Below are positions 26,263 to 35,900 of a DNA stretch of 64,000 bases, in pieces. The stretch's first letter is position 1. The number at the start of each line of letters is the position of its first letter. A program made the position numbers and the translations under genes. The DNA is from an uncultured Pelagibacteraceae bacterium (lineage in GTDB: Bacteria > Pseudomonadota > Alphaproteobacteria > Pelagibacterales > Pelagibacteraceae), in the NCBI GenBank assembly GCA_902569405.1, contig CACFTX010000001.1, positions 434,001 to 498,000 of the forward strand. The letters are read 5' to 3'. The notes under the pieces were generated by a model that saw nothing but the letters and a program-made list of their open reading frames with translations, did not search any database and was not told the origin of the DNA.

Positions 26263-29200
26263 TTAACAGATAGTAGCATGAATATCTTGCTTTTTTATAA
26301 TATTTACTAATTTTCTATCAACAAATCTTTTATTTTTTAACTTAAATATCAACTCCTCTTTTCCATTGTTAAATTTAATTTTTACATCAGTATTGCCTTT
26401 ATTTTTTATTAATTCAGAAATCTCTTTCATTTGGTCTTGTCTGTTAATTTTAAACTCAATTTCAGATATTGGTTTACTGTACAAATCTTTTAAAGATGCA
26501 ATTTTTTTAACATTTACTCTTTTAAATCTATTTTCATCTTCAATTAAATTTTTAGCTAAAGTCATTAAAAGTGTATTTCCTTCAAATAATATATCTCTAT
26601 TTAATTCTAAAAGATCTGAAAAAATAAACAATTCAAAAACACCTGACAAATCTGTAAATTTAATAATTGCGTAAGTATTTCCTTTGCTAGTTTTTCTTTC
26701 TTGTATTTTTAAAAGTGTAGCTGCAACATTATTTTCTTTAATTTCACTATCAGATTTAAATTTATCAAAATCAATAATTTTGTAATCGCTATAAATATCT
26801 TTGAATTGATTTAATGGATGATTAGAAACATAAAAGCCAACAGCCTCAAATTCTTTTTTTAAACGTTCTTCAAAATTCCAATCTTCTTTTAAAATAATAA
26901 AATTTTCTTCATTTGATTCATTGATGTTAAAAAGATCAATTTGATTTGCTATTTTGTTATCAAAAATATTTTTAGATTTTTGAATTATTTTAGGAATTGA
27001 ATCATAAATAGATTGCCTGTTATTATTAATTGAATCAAAAGCACCCGATTTTACCAAACCTTCTAATTGTAATTTATTAATATCTTTAGGGTTAATTCTA
27101 TTAATAAAATTATTTATAGAAGTAAACTCACCATTTTTTTCTCTTTCTTTAACTATATTTAGTACAGCTTCAAAACCTACATTTTTAATTCCACCCAAAG
27201 CATAGTAAAAATTTTCATTAATTGATTTAAAGTCAGCAAAACATTTATTTATATCGGGTCTTACAATTTTAATATCTAATCTTTTTAACTCTTCATAAAA
27301 TTCACTTAATTTGCTTTGATTTGATATATCCATAGACATTGATGCTGCAAAAAATTCATTTGGATAATGAGTTTTCAGGTAAGCAGTTTGGTATGAAATG
27401 ATTCCATATGCAGCTGCATGACTTTTGTTAAAGCCATATTCTGCAAATGGTTCAATTTTTAAAAATATACCTGCAGCTACATCTTTTTTAATTCCATTTT
27501 TTACAGCTCCTTCAATGAATTTTTCTTTTTGTTTTTCTAATTCGGCTCTCTTCTTTTTTCCCATTGCTTTTCTTAAAATGTCAGCTTGCCCTGCTGTAAA
27601 ACCTGAAAGTTTTTGTGCTATTTGCATTACCTGTTCTTGATAAATAATCACCCCGTATGTTGGTTTTAATATTTCTTCTAAATATGGATGTAAATAATCA
27701 GGTTTTTGATTTCCGTGCTTACAGTCATTGTATGTTGGAATGTTGCTCATTGGTCCAGGTCTATAAAGAGCTACAAGAGCAATAATATCTTCTAAATGAT
27801 TAGGTTTCATTTTAATTAATGCCTCTCTCATACCTGTGCTTTCAAGTTGAAATATTCCAACAGTGTTGCCTTTGGATAGTAGTTCAAAAACTTTTTGATC
27901 ATCATATTTAATGTTTTCTATTTTAAAATTTTTATCCTTTTTATTAATTAGTTTTTTTGTTTTATTAATAACTGTTAATGTTTTTAAGCCTAAAAAATCA
28001 AATTTAATTAAACCAGCTTTTTCAGCTGAATACATGTCGAATTGAGTAGATGGCAATAATAAATTAGCAGATGAGTCTTTGTATAAAGGAACTTCTTCTG
28101 TTAGATTTTTATCAGCTATAACCACTCCTGCAGCATGAGTAGCTACATTTCTATTAAGGCCCTCCAATTTTAGAGAAAGATCGATCAATTTTTTTACTCT
28201 AGAATCATCTTTAATTAATTTTTGTAACCTTGGTTCGTTGCTAATACACTGCGATAAACTTTGAGGTCTTGATGGATCAAAAGGTATCATTTTAGAAATA
28301 CTATCTACAAAACCATAAGGTAAACCCATAACTCTTCCAACGTCTCTTATAACCATACGTGCCTTTAATTTACCAAAAGTAATTATGTGAGCTACTCCAT
28401 TTTTATATTTTGACGTTAAATATTTAAAAACTAAATCTCTTTTCTCTTCACAAAAATCTATATCAAAATCTGGCATCGATATACGATCTGGATTCAAGAA
28501 TCTTTCAAAAATCAAATTAAACTTAATTGGATCTACATCTGTAATAGATAAGCACCAAGCAACTAATGATCCAGCACCAGATCCCCTTCCTGGTCCAACG
28601 GGTATATCATTATTCTTGGCCCATTTTATGTAATCTGCTACGATTAAAAAATAACTAGCATATTTCATTTCGGTAATGATTTTTAATTCATGTTTTAATC
28701 TTTTTTTGTATTTTATAAATTTTTCATCTTCATTTAAATTATCATTATCTATATTAAATATTTTTAAAAATTTTTCTTTTAATCCTTCCTCCGAATCCTT
28801 CAATAAAATTTCATCTGCATCACCTCCTTTTTCTGAACTTATATTAGGTAAAATAGGTTCAGAAATTTCAGGTCTAAAACTACATCTAAATGGTAAATTA
28901 TAATTATTTTGTAATGCTTCAGGTAAGTCACAAAATAATTTTGACATTTCGTCACTAGATTTAAAATAATGTTGGTCAGTATATTTAAAACGATTTTTGT
29001 CGTTAATATAAGACTTATTACCAATGCACATTAATGCATCATGAGCATCATGCATATCCTTATGAAGATAAAATACTTCATTAGTTGCTATTATTGGAAT
29101 TTTTAAATCGTTAGACTGTTTAAGATTATTTTTTTCAAAGCTAAGCTCATTATTGTCTCCATGTCTTTGAATTTCTAAATAAAATCTATCACCCATTAAA

Positions 29201-29679
29201 GAAGATAATTTTTTGTATAATTTTGTAATATCTTCAAATTTTCCTTTTTGAAACAATTTACCAAAAAAGCCATATATAGTACCCGATAAAGCTATCACTC
29301 CTTCTGTATTCTTGAATAATTCTGAAATATCTACATTTGGATCCGATATTGAATTATTCTGTAAATAAGATTGAGATGATAATTCTAGTATTTTTTTGTA
29401 TCCAATTTTATTTAAAGCTATGAGTGGTAACAGACCTGTAGTTTTTTCATAAGTAAAATTGATTTGTGTTCCAATAATTGGTTGCGTACCAGCCTTAGAA
29501 ATATTTTCTGAAAATTCTAATGAACCACACAAATTAGAAGTGTCGGATAAACCAACCGAGTTTATCCTATTGTCTTTACAAAAATCTTTTAAATCATCAA
29601 TTTTTGTTGCTCCTTCACAAATAGAATATTGTGTATGAACTTTTAAATGATTGAACTTTTGATTATTTGATTCTTGCAT
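26263..29679 (-). CDS. dnaE: DNA polymerase III subunit alpha
   Basis: The replicative polymerase begins with a PHP domain (NHLKVHTQYSICEGATKIDDL), then the polymerase core with PVGPGRGSGAGSLVAW and the catalytic acids in PDFDIDF, FGKLKARMVIRDVGRV, ATHAAGVVIA and QLESTGMREA, the helix-hairpin-helix and OB-fold region, and a short C-terminal part. I chose Met at 29679 (1138 residues) over the ORF's first Met at 29703, because the family starts at this point and the upstream eight codons lie inside lolD. The overlap with lolD is then 17 nt. Confidence 0.95.
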   Translation of the reverse strand: MQESNNQKFNHLKVHTQYSICEGATKIDDLKDFCKDNRINSVGLSDTSNLCGSLEFSENISKAGTQPIIGTQINFTYEKTTGLLPLIALNKIGYKKILELSSQSYLQNNSISDPNVDISELFKNTEGVIALSGTIYGFFGKLFQKGKFEDITKLYKKLSSLMGDRFYLEIQRHGDNNELSFEKNNLKQSNDLKIPIIATNEVFYLHKDMHDAHDALMCIGNKSYINDKNRFKYTDQHYFKSSDEMSKLFCDLPEALQNNYNLPFRCSFRPEISEPILPNISSEKGGDADEILLKDSEEGLKEKFLKIFNIDNDNLNEDEKFIKYKKRLKHELKIITEMKYASYFLIVADYIKWAKNNDIPVGPGRGSGAGSLVAWCLSITDVDPIKFNLIFERFLNPDRISMPDFDIDFCEEKRDLVFKYLTSKYKNGVAHIITFGKLKARMVIRDVGRVMGLPYGFVDSISKMIPFDPSRPQSLSQCISNEPRLQKLIKDDSRVKKLIDLSLKLEGLNRNVATHAAGVVIADKNLTEEVPLYKDSSANLLLPSTQFDMYSAEKAGLIKFDFLGLKTLTVINKTKKLINKKDKNFKIENIKYDDQKVFELLSKGNTVGIFQLESTGMREALIKMKPNHLEDIIALVALYRPGPMSNIPTYNDCKHGNQKPDYLHPYLEEILKPTYGVIIYQEQVMQIAQKLSGFTAGQADILRKAMGKKKRAELEKQKEKFIEGAVKNGIKKDVAAGIFLKIEPFAEYGFNKSHAAAYGIISYQTAYLKTHYPNEFFAASMSMDISNQSKLSEFYEELKRLDIKIVRPDINKCFADFKSINENFYYALGGIKNVGFEAVLNIVKEREKNGEFTSINNFINRINPKDINKLQLEGLVKSGAFDSINNNRQSIYDSIPKIIQKSKNIFDNKIANQIDLFNINESNEENFIILKEDWNFEERLKKEFEAVGFYVSNHPLNQFKDIYSDYKIIDFDKFKSDSEIKENNVAATLLKIQERKTSKGNTYAIIKFTDLSGVFELFIFSDLLELNRDILFEGNTLLMTLAKNLIEDENRFKRVNVKKIASLKDLYSKPISEIEFKINRQDQMKEISELIKNKGNTDVKIKFNNGKEELIFKLKNKRFVDRKLVNIIKKQDIHATIC

Positions 29680-30349
29680 TGATAGTTTTAATATTACCAT
29701 CAATCATTTCAAGTTTGCAATCAGCCTTATTGGCAAAATATCTATTATGAGTTGCATAAACAATTATTCTGTCAGAATTTTTAAGTTTATACAAAACATC
29801 AAATACTTCTTTTGCAGTAGTTTGATCTAAGCTACCAGTGGGTTCATCTGCAAGTATTATTTGTGGTTCATTAATTAAAGCTCTTGCAATAGCAATTCTT
29901 TGAATTTCTCCTCCAGATAACTCTGAAGGATAGTGATTGATTCTATCAATTAAACCCATCTTTTTAATAATTTTTTTTGCAGAATCTACAGCTTTTTTTT
30001 TGTTGTTGATTAAAGCTAATCTAGCAAGGTAGACATTTTCCAAAGCAGTAAAATCTGGAAGTAAATTATTTTGTTGGTAAACAATTCCAATTTTTTCTGC
30101 TCTAATTTTATCATTTGTCGATTGGTTAGAAAAATTTATTATATTTTCATTAATTTTAATAAATCCAGATGTTGGTTTATCAATTAATGACAAAATATTT
30201 AATAAAGTTGATTTACCTGAACCAGATGGTCCCATAATTGAATAAATTTTTCCTAAATTAAATTTAAAATTAATTTTCTTTAAAACTGATATCTTTTTAT
30301 TAGTCAAAAAAGATTTTGAAATTTTATTGAGAGTAATTAATTTATTCAT
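29663..30349 (-). CDS. lolD: LolD, lipoprotein-releasing ABC transporter ATPase
   Basis: The 228-residue ABC ATPase energises release of lipoproteins from the inner membrane to LolA. Walker A GPSGSGKST is near residue 40, the Q-loop VYQQNNLLPDFTALENV follows, then the signature LSGGEIQRIAIARAL, Walker B ILADEPTGSLD and the H-loop ATHNRYFA. LolD-type rather than FtsE or MacB is supported by its position directly after lolC (8-nt overlap). Confidence 0.94.
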   Translation of the reverse strand: MNKLITLNKISKSFLTNKKISVLKKINFKFNLGKIYSIMGPSGSGKSTLLNILSLIDKPTSGFIKINENIINFSNQSTNDKIRAEKIGIVYQQNNLLPDFTALENVYLARLALINNKKKAVDSAKKIIKKMGLIDRINHYPSELSGGEIQRIAIARALINEPQIILADEPTGSLDQTTAKEVFDVLYKLKNSDRIIVYATHNRYFANKADCKLEMIDGNIKTINARIK

Positions 30350-31574
30350 ATTTTAATGATTTAACTGGATCAAGTTTTGAAGCTTTAATTGCGGGAAATA
30401 TAGAAACTATAATTGTAATTATAATTGAACAAATTGATATAATAAATATTGATAAGAAATTAATTTCTGATGGCATCTTGCTTAAAAAATAAATTTCTTC
30501 AGGAAATAAACTTATATTAAAAATAGCACTTAAAAAAGTTCTAACATTTTCTATATATATAGAAAATGTTATGCCTAGAATAACTCCAAATAAAGTTGCG
30601 GATAATCCAATTATTACACCAACTAAGAAAAAAATTTTAGTTATAGATTTGTTTAGTACACCAATTGATTTCAATATTGCAATTTCTCGTGTTTTATTTT
30701 TAACTAATATAGTTAAACCTGATATAATATTAAACGCCGCAACTATTATTATTAACGACAAAATTATAAACATTACATTTCTTTCAACTTTTAAAGCAGA
30801 AAATAAAGAACTGTTCATGTCTGACCATGTATAAATGAACTGATCTTTAAAAATAGACTGAACTATCTTTTTGTTATGTTCGATATCTGAAGGGTTTTTT
30901 AAATACACTTCTAAATTTCTACTACTTTCATCAATGTTTAAAAATTCTTCTAAATAATTCAAATTAATAAATGCAACATTGTGGTCAAATTCTGAAAAAC
31001 CACTGTCAAAAATTGAATTAACAATAAAGGTTTGTTGTTTGGGAAGGTTGCCAATTATAGTCTCAACACCCGTAGAAGACATAACCGAAACTTTGTCACC
31101 AATTTTTAAGCTTAATGAAAAACTCAATTCTTTACCTATAGAAATATTATTATTTGTTAAATTATTTTTATCTCCAATAAAATTTTTATTATTAATAATT
31201 TTAAGCTTTGTGAAATCTTCTTTTTTATATCCTCTTAAAATTATACCTTTGGTAAAATCTTTATTTAATAAAACAGCTTCACCATTACTACTAAAAATTA
31301 AATCATTTGAAATTAATTTTAAATTATTATCGTTTAATTTTGATTGATCAATTTGTTTTTCATAAGGATCAACTATTATATGTGCATTAAATCCTACTAT
31401 TTTATCAATTAATTCATTTCTAAAACCGTTCATTACAGACATTACTATAATCAATACAGCAACACCTAAACTTATTCCTATAAATGAAAAAATTGAAATA
31501 ACGTTAAGAAAACCATCTTTCTTTCTGGTTTTTAAATATCTAAAGGTAATTTCTTTTTCTAATGCAGAAATCAA
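30342..31574 (-). CDS. lolC: LolC/LolE-family lipoprotein-releasing permease
   Basis: The 410-residue permease has the LolC/E layout: an N-terminal LEKEITFRYLKTRKKDG segment, a first transmembrane helix (about 24-48), a large periplasmic domain to about 265, and three C-terminal helices, ending PAIKASKLDPVKSLKYE. Only one such gene is seen, so it may act as a homodimer with LolD, as proposed for species lacking separate LolC and LolE. The coding region contains a perfect 30-bp palindrome at 30542-30571, at the third transmembrane helix. Confidence 0.93.
   Translation of the reverse strand: MISALEKEITFRYLKTRKKDGFLNVISIFSFIGISLGVAVLIIVMSVMNGFRNELIDKIVGFNAHIIVDPYEKQIDQSKLNDNNLKLISNDLIFSSNGEAVLLNKDFTKGIILRGYKKEDFTKLKIINNKNFIGDKNNLTNNNISIGKELSFSLSLKIGDKVSVMSSTGVETIIGNLPKQQTFIVNSIFDSGFSEFDHNVAFINLNYLEEFLNIDESSRNLEVYLKNPSDIEHNKKIVQSIFKDQFIYTWSDMNSSLFSALKVERNVMFIILSLIIIVAAFNIISGLTILVKNKTREIAILKSIGVLNKSITKIFFLVGVIIGLSATLFGVILGITFSIYIENVRTFLSAIFNISLFPEEIYFLSKMPSEINFLSIFIISICSIIITIIVSIFPAIKASKLDPVKSLKYE
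30542..30571. repeat. Perfect 30-bp palindrome inside lolC
   Basis: The arm TAACATTTTCTATAT (30542-30556) is followed without spacer by its exact reverse complement (30557-30571). As RNA it would form a hairpin of about 13 A-U-rich base pairs with a tetraloop; as DNA it is a long dyad. It lies in codons for a transmembrane segment of LolC (ITFSIYIENV). No function is known to me. Confidence 0.9.
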
Positions 31575-32905
31575 ATTTTTTCTTTTTGTTTATTTATTAA
31601 TTCAGATATTTGATCAATTGATAAATTCTGAAATTCTTTTCCAAGTTCTTTAAACTCAAACAAATCACCTTCGGTTTTTTTTCCAATTATAATTTGATAA
31701 GGAACTCCTATTAAATTAAATTTTTTCATTTTCGAAGAAAAGTTTTCATCAGTATCGTCAACAATTGTGTCAATTTTTTTACTTTCTAAAAATTTATATA
31801 TTTTTTGAGCTTTTTCTAAGTTAGTTTTATCGTTTTTTGTAATCATTGGAATAATTGCAAGTTCGTAAGGAGCTACACTTAAAGGCCACTTCATTATTTC
31901 TTCTTTCTCATTATATTTGGCTTCAATTATGGCTCCTACTAATCTTGAAACGCCAACACCATATGATCCCATTTTAACATAATCTTTTTTACCACCAGGA
32001 AGATCTACTGCAGCATTTAATGGTTTAGAATATTTATCACCAAAATAAAAAATATGCCCCACTTCAATTCCCTTTGTTGTAAGTCTATTTTCTGCAGAAA
32101 CTTTTTTTTCAAATTCTTCTTTGTTGAATTTTTCATCTGTCACCGAATAAAAAATTTCATATTTTTTTCTCAGGTCATCTAATGATTTTTTTTCAAGATT
32201 AGCATTATCGTAACTTACTTCAAAAATTCTTTTATCTGTAAAAATTTTACTTTCTCCAGTTTCAGCTAAAATGATAAATTCATGTGAAAGATTCCCTCCG
32301 ATTGGACCAGTATCAGCGGCCATTGGTATTGCTGTTAAATTTAATCTTTTAAAAGTTCTTAAATATGAGAGAAAAAATTTATTGTACGAATATAATGCTT
32401 CTTCATCGTTTATATCAAAAGAATAAGCATCTTTCATATAAAACTCTCTGCAACGCATTATTCCAAATCTTGGTCTAAGTTCATCTCTAAATTTCCATTG
32501 TATATGATAAAGAAGCTGTGGTAATGATTTATAAGATTTGATATTGGATCTAAAAATATCAGTTATTAGTTCTTCATTTGTTGGTCCATATAACATTTCT
32601 CTATTTTGACGATCTTTAATCCTAAGCATTTCATCTCCATAATCATCATAACGACCACTTTCTTTCCAAATTTCACTTGATTGAATAGTGGGCATCAAAA
32701 TTTCTTGTGCACCAATTTTATTTTGTTCGTCTCTAACAATTTTTTCAATTTTTTTCATTACCTTGAATCCAAGCGGTAACCATGAATAAATTCCGGCTGA
32801 AGATTGCTTGATCATTCCAACCCTAAGCATCAATTTATGAGATTTTATTTTTGCTTCAGTGGGGTTATTTTTTAAGATTGGTATAAAAGCTTTTGATATA
32901 TACAT
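31571..32905 (-). CDS. proS: Prolyl-tRNA synthetase (short form)
   Basis: The 444-residue class-II synthetase is the compact form seen in alphaproteobacteria, lacking the 180-residue cis-editing insertion of E. coli ProS (572 residues). Motif 2 (FRDELRPRFGIMRCREFYMKDAYSFD, shown in part as RPRFGIMRCREF and MKDAYSFD) and motif 3 (GSYGVGVSRLVGAI) are intact, as is the LYGPTNEELI block; a C-terminal anticodon-binding domain follows. A trans-editing protein would be expected elsewhere. It overlaps lolC by 4 nt. Confidence 0.96.
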   Translation of the reverse strand: MYISKAFIPILKNNPTEAKIKSHKLMLRVGMIKQSSAGIYSWLPLGFKVMKKIEKIVRDEQNKIGAQEILMPTIQSSEIWKESGRYDDYGDEMLRIKDRQNREMLYGPTNEELITDIFRSNIKSYKSLPQLLYHIQWKFRDELRPRFGIMRCREFYMKDAYSFDINDEEALYSYNKFFLSYLRTFKRLNLTAIPMAADTGPIGGNLSHEFIILAETGESKIFTDKRIFEVSYDNANLEKKSLDDLRKKYEIFYSVTDEKFNKEEFEKKVSAENRLTTKGIEVGHIFYFGDKYSKPLNAAVDLPGGKKDYVKMGSYGVGVSRLVGAIIEAKYNEKEEIMKWPLSVAPYELAIIPMITKNDKTNLEKAQKIYKFLESKKIDTIVDDTDENFSSKMKKFNLIGVPYQIIIGKKTEGDLFEFKELGKEFQNLSIDQISELINKQKEKI

Positions 32906-32941
32906 TGTAAGTTATTATGTTTTTTAAATCAGAATATTCAA

Positions 32942-34600
32942 TTAAATTCTTACTAAGTTTACGTTTGTAAAAGGTTTTTTTCCTGTTTTTTCTTTAGAAT
33001 ATTTTCTACATACTATTTTGAGCGCATCTATTAGATTCGCTTCCTGCTTTTTACTATTTAATGAGTAAGTTTTTGTCGTATTTTCAATTTGATCTTCCAG
33101 GCCGTGCATAAACTCATCTACTTGAACAATTGGAAGTCCTTTAAAAGTTAAAATTGGTCTTTGATGAATATTTCCTTTTGGAGTGACCATTATAGTAACT
33201 TCTATATATCCGTTATTACTTAAATTTTTCCTTTCTTTTATTGATGGAGAGTCTTCATCAACACTTATATTGCCATCTAGATAAAGTCTGCCACTTGGAG
33301 CTTTGTCGTAAACTTCGGGATTATCACCAGGTGAAAGCTTAACTATGTCACCATTTTCAACTTGTATTGGGAAGGGTACTTGCATTTCTTTTGCAAAATT
33401 TATGTGTTCAATCATATGTCTATGTTCTCCATGTACCGGAATAACACATTTTGGTTTAACCCAATTATACATATCTTTTAAATCTTCTCTATTTGGGTGG
33501 CCTGAAACGTGTACAAATTCACTGTCTTCAGAAATAACTTCAATTCCATTTTTCACTAATTGGTTGTGGAGTTTGTATAACTTTTTTTCATTTCCGGGGA
33601 TTATTTTAGATGAAAATATTACAGCATCTCCTTTTTCAAGTAAAACATCTGGATGAGCATAGCTAGAAATTCTCATCATTGCACCCATTGGTTCTCCTTG
33701 GCTTCCTGTACATAAATAAACAATCTTTTCTCTAGAAAAATTTTTTGCTTCTCTTGGATCAATTGGTTCAATAACATCTTTTAAGTATCCACATTGTCTA
33801 GCAGCTTTATAAATTCTATACATTGATCTGCCAACCAAACAAATTTGTCTTCCTGTTTTTTCTGCACAGTAAAAAATTGTTTCCATACGTGCAACATTTG
33901 ATGCAAAAGATGTTACGATAATTTTTTTTTTTAGTCTGCTCATAATGTTGTACAAACTTTTTCTTACGTCTAGTTCAGAGCCTGACCTTCCTATACTAAA
34001 AACATTTGTAGAGTCGCATATCATTGCTAAAATTCCTTCGTTTCCAATTTCTTTTAACCTGTCAGAGTTAATTTTTCCTCCTATTAAGGGGTTGGGATCA
34101 ACTTTCCAATCTCCAGTATGAAGTATTGTACCTCCTGGAGTTTTAATTCTTAATCCGTTAGGTTCTAAAATTGAATGAGTTAAAGTGATGTACTCAATTT
34201 CAAATGGTTCAAGCTTGACTGTTCCATTAAGATTAACAATATTTAAATCTTTTACTATATCTATATTTTTTTCTTTAAATTTTTCTTTAATTAATACAGC
34301 TGTAAATGGAGTTGCAAAAATTTTACATTTTAATTTGGGCCATAAATGAGCAATAGCGCCAATGTGATCTTCGTGTGCGTGAGTTAAAACTATTCCTAAA
34401 AGATTTTCTTTTCTATCGACTATAAAACCAGGATCTGCATAAATAAGATCAATACCGGGCAAACTGTCATCTGCAAATGTTACACCAATATCAACTATTA
34501 TCCATTTATGCTCACTTGGCTTGCCATATGCAAAAAGATTCATATTCATGCCAATTTCACCAGATCCACCTAAGGGACAAAATAAGAATTCCTCTTTCAT
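32942..34600 (-). CDS. rnj: Ribonuclease J
   Basis: The 552-residue metallo-beta-lactamase/beta-CASP nuclease processes RNA as an endonuclease and 5'-3' exonuclease. The zinc motif is HAHEDH at residues 74-79, with further ligands in THSILEPNG, HTGDWKVD, CDSTNVF and the later VSGHPNREDL and PVHGEHRHM blocks. RNase J in place of, or beside, RNase E is normal for alphaproteobacteria. It overlaps coaX by 4 nt. Confidence 0.96.
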   Translation of the reverse strand: MKEEFLFCPLGGSGEIGMNMNLFAYGKPSEHKWIIVDIGVTFADDSLPGIDLIYADPGFIVDRKENLLGIVLTHAHEDHIGAIAHLWPKLKCKIFATPFTAVLIKEKFKEKNIDIVKDLNIVNLNGTVKLEPFEIEYITLTHSILEPNGLRIKTPGGTILHTGDWKVDPNPLIGGKINSDRLKEIGNEGILAMICDSTNVFSIGRSGSELDVRKSLYNIMSRLKKKIIVTSFASNVARMETIFYCAEKTGRQICLVGRSMYRIYKAARQCGYLKDVIEPIDPREAKNFSREKIVYLCTGSQGEPMGAMMRISSYAHPDVLLEKGDAVIFSSKIIPGNEKKLYKLHNQLVKNGIEVISEDSEFVHVSGHPNREDLKDMYNWVKPKCVIPVHGEHRHMIEHINFAKEMQVPFPIQVENGDIVKLSPGDNPEVYDKAPSGRLYLDGNISVDEDSPSIKERKNLSNNGYIEVTIMVTPKGNIHQRPILTFKGLPIVQVDEFMHGLEDQIENTTKTYSLNSKKQEANLIDALKIVCRKYSKEKTGKKPFTNVNLVRI

Positions 34601-35352
34601 TTATTTGATTTAATTAAATTAGCAGCTCTAATAAGGCCATTTATAGTAATGTCTTTATCAATTTTAATTTTTGATCTTAATGAATTTTTAAACAAATGCG
34701 AAAAGCCTCCAGTAATAATTATTTTAAAAGATTTTTTTGTTTCTTTTTTTATTAAACTTATAATGTTGTCAATTAATCCATTGTAGCCCCAAAAAAAGCC
34801 TGATCTGACAGCAGAAACAGTGTTGCGTCCAATTACTTTATTAGTTTTTTTTAAATCAAGTCTCGGAATTAAGCTGGCTCTATTAATCAAAGTCTTTAAA
34901 GATAAATTTACACCAGGAGCAATTACACCTCCATGATATACATTTTTTATCAACACATCAAATGTTGTTGCTGTGCCAAAATCTAAAATTATGTGATTTT
35001 TTTTTTCATTTAAAACTCCTAAGGCATTAGCTATACGATCTGAGCCAACTTGTTTTTTATTTACCTTAATCTTAATTAAATTATTTAAATGTAAATTTTT
35101 TAACTCAAAACATTTAACACTATAAAATTTTTCAAGGAAAATTTTTATAATTTTAAAGGATTTTGGAACAACGCTAGAAAACAAGCATTTATTAATTTGA
35201 TCTCTAGTAGAATTAATTTTTTTAAAAGACTTTTTTAACAAATTAATATTAATACTTTTTGTTTTTAAGTTTAATTTTTGGGTAATTTTATTTTTCGAAT
35301 TTACTAAACAAATTTTAGTTTCGGTATTTCCTATATCACCAACTATTATCAT
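34597..35352 (-). CDS. coaX: Type III pantothenate kinase
   Basis: The 251-residue ASKHA-fold kinase phosphorylates pantothenate, the first step of coenzyme A synthesis. VGDIGNTETKICLV at the N-terminus is the phosphate-binding motif, with VGSDRIANALG and the ILDFGTATTFDV block completing the site; ITGGFSHLF is at the C-terminal side. It overlaps birA by 4 nt and rnj by 4 nt, the order found in other alphaproteobacteria. Confidence 0.94.
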   Translation of the reverse strand: MIIVGDIGNTETKICLVNSKNKITQKLNLKTKSININLLKKSFKKINSTRDQINKCLFSSVVPKSFKIIKIFLEKFYSVKCFELKNLHLNNLIKIKVNKKQVGSDRIANALGVLNEKKNHIILDFGTATTFDVLIKNVYHGGVIAPGVNLSLKTLINRASLIPRLDLKKTNKVIGRNTVSAVRSGFFWGYNGLIDNIISLIKKETKKSFKIIITGGFSHLFKNSLRSKIKIDKDITINGLIRAANLIKSNK

Positions 35353-35900
35353 AAAATTTTACTTGTAGCGTGTAAATCAGGTTTTGTTATAAAATTTTCG
35401 TATATTTTTTTTAATTTAAGGATTATTTCCTCTTTGTTAATTTTTTTATTTGAAATTTCTCTTAAATTAGTTGTTGGATAATTTGTTATTTTTGGATTAT
35501 TTATCAAATTTATTCCAATGCCAACAATCATATATTTAGTTTTGTCTTTTTTAATTATTTCTTGAAGTATTCCTGATATTTTTTTTTTATTAATTAATAA
35601 ATCATTTGGATGTTTAATGCTAATTCTTTTCTTATAATAAAATGATAATAATTTTTTAACCAAAAAACAGTTGATGTATGTCATTTTTTTTAATGGAATA
35701 TTGTTTTTTCCGTAATTAAAAAAAATACTTACAAATATATTTCCTTTTAATGAAATCCATTTTTTTCCATATCTGCCTCTTCCTTTTTTTTGATTGTTAG
35801 CTATCACTATTCCTGATTTATTTTCAGAATTTCTTATTATTTTAATCGCAAGATCATTTGTGCTATCAACATTTTTATAAACAAATTTTTTTAATATCAT
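35349..35900 (-). CDS. birA: Biotin-protein ligase, minimal monofunctional form
   Basis: The 183-residue protein contains the catalytic core only: STNDLA, the biotinyl-AMP loop GRGRYGKKW near 41-49, IKHPNDLLINKKKISGILQE and GIGINL. It has neither the N-terminal DNA-binding domain of E. coli BirA nor a full C-terminal SH3-like domain, so it cannot be a repressor of the E. coli type. The usual KWPNDL reads KHPNDL. It starts one base into the nuoN stop, as in the conserved nuoN-birA arrangement. Confidence 0.92.
   Translation of the reverse strand: MILKKFVYKNVDSTNDLAIKIIRNSENKSGIVIANNQKKGRGRYGKKWISLKGNIFVSIFFNYGKNNIPLKKMTYINCFLVKKLLSFYYKKRISIKHPNDLLINKKKISGILQEIIKKDKTKYMIVGIGINLINNPKITNYPTTNLREISNKKINKEEIILKLKKIYENFITKPDLHATSKIL

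Noticed and set aside
25981-26310. 109-codon plus-strand frame covering the rpsB leader
   Set aside because: It runs antisense to the rpsB 5' end, leader and dnaE 3' end and shows no family features; the minus-strand genes explain the region.
29680-29703. Longer dnaE N-terminus from Met at 29703
   Set aside because: The extra eight residues fall inside lolD and do not match the DnaE start; the Met at 29679 fits the family better.
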